Assembly: GCA_002373085.1 (NCBI GenBank)
Contig: DFJP01000052.1
Coordinates: forward strand, 1 to 13,619
Length of the DNA: 13,619 bases
Source of the DNA: Caryophanales bacterium UBA3668
GTDB taxonomy: Bacteria; Bacillota_I; Bacilli_A; RFN20; CAG-826
Direction of reading: 5' to 3'
A model generated the notes under the pieces. That model was not told the origin of the DNA. It saw only the letters and a program-made list of their open reading frames with translations, and ran no database searches. Below, in pieces: positions 7,933-12,836 of this stretch. The translations under genes and the position numbers were made by a program. Every line of letters begins with the position of its first letter. Position 1 is the stretch's first letter.

Positions 7933-9342
7933 ATGCCTGAGTTACCAGAAGTAGAAACAATTAAAAACGTTCTTAGTAAAATTGTTGTTGGTCATACCAT
8001 CAAAAAAATTGATGTCTATAGAAAGACAACTATTGAAGGAGATAGTAATGAATTCATTTCTTCATTAGAAGGTGAAAAGTTTATAAGTGTCTCAAGAATC
8101 GGTAAGTACCTTATTTTTCATCTCACCAATGACAAAGTCATCGTATCCCATTTAAGAATGGAAGGTAAATATTACGAATTTGACGAAAATGAAAGCGATA
8201 GCAAGTACGCGAAAGTTGTCTTCCATTTTGATAATGGTAAAAAACTCTGCTATGACGATTCTAGATGTTTCGGAATTTTAAAGCTTTCACACGAAAATGA
8301 GTATAAGAATCTAGACATGATTTCTAAGCTTGGCCCAGAGCCATTTGATGTCAAAGATGTTTCAAAATTAATGAAGCAAGTTAGCAAGGTAAAGAAGCCA
8401 ATCAAAACTACACTACTTGACCAAACAGTTGTTACTGGTTTAGGAAACATTTATGTCGATGAAACTCTTTATGCAAGTCACATTCATCCTCTTACTCCCG
8501 CTAATCTAATCACTTTAGAAGACTGGAATAAAATCATTAAGAATTCAGTTGAAATCCTCAATATAGCCATTGAAATGGGTGGATCAACAATCAAAAGTTA
8601 TCATCCAGGAAAAGACATCGATGGCAATTTCCAAACTAGAATCAAAATATATGGTAAATCTGGAGAGACTTGCCCTACATGTGGACATACTTTTAGATTC
8701 ATAAAAGTTGGAGGAAGAGGTACTACTTTCTGCCCTATTTGTCAGCGTAAAGTCGGCGAAGTTCAAAACATTGGATTAACCGGTAAAATTGCATCAGGTA
8801 AATCAAGTGCGCTTGACATCTATAAAAAGTTAGGGGCCGCTACTATATCTAGTGATGAGATTGTTTCTGAACTATATAAGAAAAAAGAAGTTGCTTCTCT
8901 CATAGAGAAAACTTTAAAGATGAAATTCTCCACCGATATAGTCAACAAAGATGAATTGAGAAATCATCTTATTCTTAATCCAAAAGATAAGAAAAAACTA
9001 GAGAAGATTATTCATCCTCTAGTAGAAAAAGAAATTACTGATTTCTTAAATAAAGAAGCTAAACAAATTAGAGTGGTTGAAGTTCCGCTTCTATTCGAAG
9101 CCAAGTTAGACCACCATTTCGATGTCATAACCGTTATTGATATTGATAAAAAGATCCAACTTGATAGGCTTCAAAAAAGAAATGGTAATAAAGCTATTCT
9201 TTTAGAAGAGATTAACAAAACCAATAAGATTGACGAAAATAAAAATAAGGCAACATACCTTATTATAAATAACGGAAGCATTTCCGAATTAGAAAAGGAA
9301 ATAAAAAGATCCTTTAACGAAGTGAAGGATCTATTAAGATAA
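7933..9342 (+). CDS. mutM-coaE: MutM (Fpg) 8-oxoguanine glycosylase fused to dephospho-CoA kinase (CoaE)
   Basis: One 469-aa frame carries two normally separate enzymes. Residues 1-273 are formamidopyrimidine-DNA glycosylase, which excises 8-oxoG and nicks the abasic site. It has the N-terminal PELPEVET whose Pro is the nucleophile, catalytic E3 and K58, the DSRCFG loop, and a C-terminal zinc finger (C247, C250, C267, C270) with GGRGTT. Residues 277-469 are dephospho-CoA kinase, the last step of CoA synthesis. It has P-loop GKIASGKSS (284-292), catalytic Asp D308, HPLV, and VEVPLLFEAKLD. The usual DAD reads SSD: the E. coli D33 equivalent is kept, the first Asp is Ser. No ATG, GTG or TTG lies in frame at the junction and no stop intervenes, so the fusion is not a start-calling error. 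The polA stop is 2 nt upstream and no Shine-Dalgarno is visible, so translational coupling is likely. The last 29 bp overlap the end of dnaI on the other strand. Confidence 0.93.
   Translation: MPELPEVETIKNVLSKIVVGHTIKKIDVYRKTTIEGDSNEFISSLEGEKFISVSRIGKYLIFHLTNDKVIVSHLRMEGKYYEFDENESDSKYAKVVFHFDNGKKLCYDDSRCFGILKLSHENEYKNLDMISKLGPEPFDVKDVSKLMKQVSKVKKPIKTTLLDQTVVTGLGNIYVDETLYASHIHPLTPANLITLEDWNKIIKNSVEILNIAIEMGGSTIKSYHPGKDIDGNFQTRIKIYGKSGETCPTCGHTFRFIKVGGRGTTFCPICQRKVGEVQNIGLTGKIASGKSSALDIYKKLGAATISSDEIVSELYKKKEVASLIEKTLKMKFSTDIVNKDELRNHLILNPKDKKKLEKIIHPLVEKEITDFLNKEAKQIRVVEVPLLFEAKLDHHFDVITVIDIDKKIQLDRLQKRNGNKAILLEEINKTNKIDENKNKATYLIINNGSISELEKEIKRSFNEVKDLLR
9303..9332 (-). terminator. Putative terminator of dnaB-dnaI, inside the coaE coding end
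   Basis: Arms AGATCCTT (9307-9314) and AAGGATCT (9325-9332) pair perfectly over 8 bp. They extend inward by a G-U and an A-U pair to leave a 6-nt loop. Read on the minus strand, the hairpin is followed by TTTTT (9307-9303). The dnaI stop (9314-9316) sits in the structure. On the plus strand no T-run follows, so it should not stop coaE transcripts. Confidence 0.6.
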
Positions 9343-10213
9343 ATTCTTTCTCACACATTAAATTGAGCATTTGACGAATTTGCTCAATTTTTGGTTTTGA
9401 GGCATTTGTTGTTTGATACATTGAAGCGCAATCATCAATTGAATAATTACTCGTAATTATAGTTGGAAGTTTATTCTTCAATCTAGCGGATATAATTGGG
9501 AAGAGAATGTTGTCTCTAACAAAGTCACTTTTGAATTCATTTCCGAAATCATCAAGAACAAGTAATTCTATTGTTTTATATTTGTCCATTTCATCATCGA
9601 ATCGAGGATTCTTGGTGAACGCTAAATCGGATAATTCCTTGAAACGAGAAGGAACATTCATAAAACCAAGGGATTGGAAATCACCTTTACGTGCACTTTC
9701 AACAATCAATGTTGCCGCAAAATAAGATTTTCCACTAGCGACATTTCCTTTAATAAAGATCCATCTATTAGATTCTTTTTTGCAAACCTTAACATATTCA
9801 TTGAGAATTGCGGTTTTAGATTTACTTCTTGCGTTAGAAACAGTTGAAAAAGTGTTGTTTAGCCAATCTTCTTCAAAGTCATAGATTGCTAACCTTTTTT
9901 TGAAGTTAGCAAATTCGAGATATTTCTTACACGGGACAAGATTACGATCAACTACTCCACCTTTATACGAAACAGAATTCACTAAATGTTTTGGTTCTTT
10001 ATTGCAATACGCTAATCCTTTGCATCCTTTACAGTTTTCCATATCAACTGCAAAATCATAGATTTTAGCAATATTATTTTTGATAGCATCATCATTCAAT
10101 CCCAAGGAATGGAGATATTTAAGCGCTTTCAAATTTGAAAAAACCACATCTTCCATTTGTTTAACGGTAGATGCGTCAATCATTTCATCAATTTTTGGTT
10201 TATATCTTTCCAT
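9314..10213 (-). CDS. dnaI: Primosomal helicase loader DnaI
   Basis: AAA+ ATPase that, with DnaB and DnaD, loads the replicative helicase (DnaC in B. subtilis naming) at the origin and at restart sites. The N-terminal half resembles the helicase-binding zinc domain of DnaI, with candidate ligands C61, C64, C70, H76 and C95. The C-terminal half is a RecA-like AAA+ module: Walker A GNVASGKS (156-163), Walker B ELLVLDDFG (D221/D222) and sensor 1 Asn N256 in TIITSNYS. At 299 aa it is close to the B. subtilis length (311). AAGGA lies about 8 nt before the ATG, inside dnaB, and the dnaB TAA shares a base with the ATG (TAATG), so the pair is coupled. Its 3' end overlaps mutM-coaE tail to tail. The other candidate is a DnaC-type loader of a prophage, but the dnaB partner makes DnaI by far the better call. 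Confidence 0.93.
   Translation of the reverse strand: MERYKPKIDEMIDASTVKQMEDVVFSNLKALKYLHSLGLNDDAIKNNIAKIYDFAVDMENCKGCKGLAYCNKEPKHLVNSVSYKGGVVDRNLVPCKKYLEFANFKKRLAIYDFEEDWLNNTFSTVSNARSKSKTAILNEYVKVCKKESNRWIFIKGNVASGKSYFAATLIVESARKGDFQSLGFMNVPSRFKELSDLAFTKNPRFDDEMDKYKTIELLVLDDFGNEFKSDFVRDNILFPIISARLKNKLPTIITSNYSIDDCASMYQTTNASKPKIEQIRQMLNLMCEKEFILIDPSLR
9360..9392 (+). terminator. Putative terminator of the dnaE-polA-mutM-coaE operon, inside dnaI
   Basis: Perfect 10-bp arms AAATTGAGCA (9360-9369) and TGCTCAATTT (9381-9390) enclose an 11-nt loop, and the T-run is 9388-9392. It begins 17 nt after the coaE stop, as expected for a plus-strand terminator, yet lies wholly inside the 3' coding end of dnaI. 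The minus strand lacks a T-run after the hairpin, so dnaI transcription should pass through. Confidence 0.68.
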
Positions 10214-11499
10214 TAGTTTTCCTTAAAGTAATCAAACAAGGCATCGATTTCTTCATCACTAAGATTATCACTTTCTTGTTCCTTTTGCTCTTCAATAATC
10301 TCTTTTTTACTATTTTTGGTGTATTTCTTTTCACCTTTATCAGCTTTTCTATTAGCTCCAGCATAGGAAGTATTTAAATATTCCATCGCATCAATAGCAG
10401 TTTCAATGCCTTCTCTAGAAATAGAAGAGGCAATCTTTTCAACAGAATATTTTGAAAGAACGTTATTATTCATTTGCAACACAAAGTCGATAATAACATT
10501 GATAACGGCGTTGTTAAGTTTATAATCTTCCGCTAAAGAGTAGATGATATTTAAATCTGCTTTTGCAGGTTTTGTACCGTTTTGTAAAACTGATAAAACA
10601 TCTTTAGGATTAGCAATTTCAAAATATTTGATTTTAGCAGCAAGTCCATCTTCACCAACAATGGTGTTCTTTTTAGTCTTTCTTGTTGCGTGAGTTCTTA
10701 CTCCATAATTAACTTCGTTTTTAAGATCTTCATTAAATTGTTTGAAGTCCACTCTACTACCTTTTTCCTTGCTTGGGTCATATGTATTAGCAACCTTTTC
10801 AGCAGCTAGTTCAACACCGACACCATATAAAGTGGATAGTCTTTCAATTTCTTTAATTTCTTTTTTAGTAAGACCTTTTTCAGAGATTTGACTAATTTCT
10901 TTTAATACTTCAAAGAATCTCTCATAAGAGAATTCGGTGTCAATCTTGCTCTTCTTTCTTCCTAATGTGCTTTCATCTCCCATTGCCGCTTTTATAAATG
11001 CTGCATCATTAAAATCTGGGTGGAAAACATCATTAAAGGTTGCAGAGATATCTTCTCCTTCACTTTGTTTAGTGTTTGTTTCGTACACTCTTTTAATTTT
11101 ATTAGCGAGAGATTCGCCTAAGTTTTGAATTAATAATCCATATAATAAAGCATCGTTAAAGAACTTACTTGGAGTTTTAGGAGCGTATAGCACATAGTGA
11201 TAAATAGAAATGTTATTTGCTTTTTCTAGTTTGGTTTTAACTAAACCCACTGCTTCAAGTTGCTTACGAGCTTCAATAAATTCACCAGTGGAGATTTTCA
11301 TCCTTAAAAGAATTTCTTCATGACTACTTAAAGAAATAATTTTTTGGTTCTCTGATTCACTCCAAAAAGTGAAATAAACCGCTAATGCGGTATAGCCAAT
11401 AATTGGTTGATAAAGATTAGTAATCGTGTCACGATCATAATCCGCAAGCAGAGAGGAAACTTTGATATCAAACATGTCATTTTGAGATAAAATAACCAT
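10213..11499 (-). CDS. dnaB: Replication initiation / membrane-attachment protein DnaB (B. subtilis type)
   Basis: Component of the Bacillota primosome that works with DnaD and DnaI to place helicase on DNA. It is not the E. coli DnaB helicase. The 428-aa protein begins with the winged-helix DDBH1 region, shown by DRDTITNLYQPIIGYTALAV, which closely parallels B. subtilis DnaB. Two DDBH2 helical regions follow, the better preserved at about 295-375 (NPKDVL to MEYLN). Its YxxxIAxxW-like signature reads YSVEKIASSI, so the Trp is replaced. The tail (about 376-428) is charged and likely disordered, ending in the acidic EEIDALFDYFKEN. A TTG at 11523 would extend it by 8 residues, but the strong GGGGAGGGG Shine-Dalgarno (11507-11515) and the promoter (+1 near 11519) both place the start at ATG 11499. 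Its stop overlaps the dnaI start by one base. Confidence 0.92.
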   Translation of the reverse strand: MVILSQNDMFDIKVSSLLADYDRDTITNLYQPIIGYTALAVYFTFWSESENQKIISLSSHEEILLRMKISTGEFIEARKQLEAVGLVKTKLEKANNISIYHYVLYAPKTPSKFFNDALLYGLLIQNLGESLANKIKRVYETNTKQSEGEDISATFNDVFHPDFNDAAFIKAAMGDESTLGRKKSKIDTEFSYERFFEVLKEISQISEKGLTKKEIKEIERLSTLYGVGVELAAEKVANTYDPSKEKGSRVDFKQFNEDLKNEVNYGVRTHATRKTKKNTIVGEDGLAAKIKYFEIANPKDVLSVLQNGTKPAKADLNIIYSLAEDYKLNNAVINVIIDFVLQMNNNVLSKYSVEKIASSISREGIETAIDAMEYLNTSYAGANRKADKGEKKYTKNSKKEIIEEQKEQESDNLSDEEIDALFDYFKEN

Positions 11500-11506
11500 C
11501 AACTTT

Positions 11507-11515
11507 CCCCTCCCC
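11507..11515 (-). promoter_or_regulatory. Ribosome binding site that fixes the dnaB start
   Basis: Minus-strand GGGGAGGGG ends 7 nt before ATG 11499. It lies downstream of the alternative TTG at 11523, which therefore cannot use it. Confidence 0.85.
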
Positions 11516-11525
11516 AGTTGCAAAA

Positions 11526-11554
11526 ATTATGTGCCAAAAAAACAAGGGTTTCAA
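11526..11554 (-). promoter_or_regulatory. Sigma-A-type promoter of dnaB-dnaI
   Basis: On the minus strand, TTGAAA (11554-11549) and CATAAT (11531-11526) are separated by exactly 17 bp, each one mismatch from consensus. The predicted +1 is about 11519, giving a leader of about 20 nt that contains the Shine-Dalgarno. The nearest DnaA box lies 34 bp upstream of the -35 box. Confidence 0.82.
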
Positions 11555-11587
11555 CAAGAAAAAAAGTGATATTTTTGCTTGACAAAA

Positions 11588-11596
11588 TTATCCACA
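11588..11596 (+). promoter_or_regulatory. DnaA box 1 (perfect)
   Basis: TTATCCACA matches the high-affinity DnaA consensus exactly. It lies 34 bp upstream of the dnaB -35 box, directly after a TTGACA on the plus strand. Confidence 0.75.
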
Positions 11597-11611
11597 CGCA
11601 AGTAATTCAAT

Positions 11612-11632
11612 GATTTATACTTAGTATAAATC
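11612..11632. repeat. 21-bp palindrome, operator-like
   Basis: GATTTATAC and GTATAAATC are perfect 9-bp inverted arms around TTA. No T-run follows on either strand, so it is not a terminator. Position and symmetry suggest a binding site for a dimeric regulator. I cannot name the regulator. Confidence 0.6.
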
Positions 11633-11660
11633 TTTATATCTTAAATTCACTCTATTAAAG

Positions 11661-11669
11661 TTATCCACA
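11661..11669 (+). promoter_or_regulatory. DnaA box 2 (perfect)
   Basis: A second exact TTATCCACA, 64 bp after the first in the same orientation and 8 bp from the inverted box 3. Confidence 0.75.
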
Positions 11670-11677
11670 TTTTATTT

Positions 11678-11686
11678 TGTGGAAAA
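11678..11686 (-). promoter_or_regulatory. DnaA box 3 (one mismatch, inverted)
   Basis: The minus strand reads TTTTCCACA, one mismatch from TTATCCACA. With box 2 it forms an inverted pair (TCCACA / TGTGGA) separated by an AT-only 8-bp spacer. Confidence 0.55.
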
Positions 11687-11781
11687 GTCAATTTTATAAG
11701 GCTGTTATTTGTCTAATTGAAACCGCTATTTTCTATCCTTTAAAAAATATTAATAAAATATTTTATATTGTAAAAAGTCAG

Positions 11782-11790
11782 TGATATGAT
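11782..11790 (+). promoter_or_regulatory. Putative extended -10 promoter of pfkA
   Basis: TGATATGAT is a TGn extension plus a -10 box with five of six consensus bases. The -35 position (TTTATA, 11762-11767) is weak, as is usual with extended -10 promoters. The predicted +1 is near 11797, leaving a leader of about 13 nt that starts at or inside the GAGG ribosome site (11797-11800). Confidence 0.5.
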
Positions 11791-11809
11791 TATACAGAGG
11801 AAATTGATT

Positions 11810-12775
11810 ATGATTAGAAGAATTGCAGTCTTAACAAGTGGCGGAGACGCCCCAGGAATGAACGCTGCTGTAAGAGCAGTTATCAGAGCTGGATTATATC
11901 AAGGAAAAGAAATGTACGTTATCTTTGATGGATATAAAGGATTAGTTGAAGGTGATATTCACCAAGTTACAAAAGAATTCACCCAAGACATCATCAATAG
12001 AGGCGGAACAATCTTAAGAAGTTCACGTTTACCAGAATTCAAGAATCTTGATGTCCAAGAAAAAGCTATCGAAAGATTAAGAGATTTAGATATCGATGCT
12101 TTAGTAGGTATCGGAGGAGATGGTACATATCGCGGACTTTTAGATTTAGCTAAACTTGGATTTCCAGTGGTTGGTATTCCAGGAAGTATTGATAACGATG
12201 TTGCCTCTACTGACTACACTATCGGGTTTATGACTGCTTTAAATACAATTTGTGACTGTGTTGATAAAATCAAAGACACATCCACATCACACCAACGCTG
12301 TAGCGTTATCGAAGTTATGGGACGTCACTGCGGTGACTTAGCAGTATTCTCCTCTATTGCAGAAGCTGCTGAATTAACAATTACATACGATCACCCATAC
12401 GATGAAGAGCACATCTTCAAGAAATTAAGAAAGCTTAAAGCGCAAAAGAAGAGCCACGCTATTGTTATCGTTAGTGAAAATCTTCTTGATGTTAGAGAAC
12501 TCGCTAAAAAGATTCAAGCCAAAACTGGATTTGATACAAATGTTGAAATCCTTGGTCACCTTCAAAGAGGTGGCGCACCAAGTGCGTTTGATAGAATCTT
12601 AGCAAGTAGAATGGGCGCTAAAGCTATCGAAGTCTTAGTTAATGAAGACTACGGAAAAGGTAAAGTCATCGGTATTGTCGATGAAGATGTCGTTGCTATC
12701 GATATTGAAGAAGCCCTTTCGATGAAACGTGATACACACGAAAACTTATTGTCATTGATTAATATGTTGCAATAG
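11810..12775 (+). CDS. pfkA: ATP-dependent 6-phosphofructokinase
   Basis: Phosphorylates fructose 6-phosphate to fructose 1,6-bisphosphate, the committed step of glycolysis. It is a cytoplasmic tetramer in characterised bacteria. The 321-aa length matches the B. subtilis and E. coli enzymes (319-320). Motifs: LTSGGDAPGMN with the ATP-binding GGD (11-13), IGGDGTYRG with G102-G105 typical of the ATP-dependent class, PGSIDND with catalytic D128 (Ser in place of the usual Thr before it), TSTSHQRCSVIEVMGRHCGDLA, and LGHLQRGGAPSAFDRILASRMG. The start at 11810 follows the family N-terminus (M-x-x-IAVLTSGGD) and is served by GAGG at 11797-11800. An in-frame ATG at 11786 would add eight atypical residues and overlaps the -10 box. 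It is divergent from dnaB, and thrS follows in the same orientation with no clear terminator between, so readthrough into thrS is possible. Confidence 0.97.
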   Translation: MIRRIAVLTSGGDAPGMNAAVRAVIRAGLYQGKEMYVIFDGYKGLVEGDIHQVTKEFTQDIINRGGTILRSSRLPEFKNLDVQEKAIERLRDLDIDALVGIGGDGTYRGLLDLAKLGFPVVGIPGSIDNDVASTDYTIGFMTALNTICDCVDKIKDTSTSHQRCSVIEVMGRHCGDLAVFSSIAEAAELTITYDHPYDEEHIFKKLRKLKAQKKSHAIVIVSENLLDVRELAKKIQAKTGFDTNVEILGHLQRGGAPSAFDRILASRMGAKAIEVLVNEDYGKGKVIGIVDEDVVAIDIEEALSMKRDTHENLLSLINMLQ

Positions 12776-12780
12776 CAACA
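12765..12780 (+). other. Small hairpin across the pfkA stop codon
   Basis: TGTTGC and GCAACA pair perfectly around an AATA loop, and the TAG stop lies in the loop and first pair. No T-run follows, so it is not a standard intrinsic terminator. It may protect the pfkA 3' end or be chance. Confidence 0.35.
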
Positions 12781-12811
12781 ATTAATAAACTGTAGCCCAC
12801 TATTGTATTGT

Positions 12812-12831
12812 GGAGGAATTTAATTAGGAGG
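12812..12831 (+). promoter_or_regulatory. Tandem Shine-Dalgarno-like sites before thrS
   Basis: GGAGGA (12812-12817) and AGGAGG (12826-12831) both lie upstream of the thrS ATG at 12837. The second is at the ideal 5-nt spacing and sets the start. The first is 19 nt away and has no start codon of its own. Confidence 0.7.
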
Positions 12832-12836
12832 TTTTT

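Larger units (their letters stand above)
11500..11809. other. Divergent dnaB / pfkA control region without genes
   Basis: The 310-bp gap between the two start codons holds the dnaB promoter and ribosome site, three DnaA-box matches, a 21-bp palindrome and the pfkA promoter. The part nearest pfkA (about 11735-11780) is almost pure A+T and includes an AT-only inverted repeat (AAAATATT 11744-11751 with AATATTTT 11757-11764). A perfect TTGACA at 11579-11584 on the plus strand has no good -10 partner (best AGTAAT, 16 bp spacing). No open frame of note and no RNA gene is seen. Confidence 0.8.

Noticed and set aside
8740..8790. Sequencing frameshift creating the mutM-coaE fusion
   Set aside because: Both halves are in the same frame with full-length domains and no residue loss at the junction. 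A single indel would have broken, not joined, the frame unless compensated. Loss of a stop by substitution remains possible.
11497..11523. Longer dnaB starting at TTG 11523
   Set aside because: The TTG lies upstream of the predicted transcription start and of the ribosome site, and the added residues do not resemble the family N-terminus.
11579..11607. Plus-strand promoter from the perfect TTGACA at 11579
   Set aside because: No acceptable -10 box at 16-18 bp (best AGTAAT), and it would give pfkA a leader of about 200 nt when a closer extended -10 box exists.
11500..11809. Chromosomal origin (oriC), from DnaA boxes next to an AT-rich stretch
   Set aside because: Only three boxes, one imperfect, and no dnaA, dnaN, rpmH or gyrase gene nearby. 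Promoter-proximal DnaA control of dnaB is simpler. Not excluded; a skew plot would decide.
11786..11809. pfkA starting at ATG 11786
   Set aside because: It overlaps the -10 box, has no ribosome site, and adds eight residues absent from the PfkA family. ATG 11810 fits on all counts.
12776..12836. T-box leader for thrS
   Set aside because: The gap is only 61 bp, with no specifier stem, no T-box sequence and no terminator/antiterminator pair.
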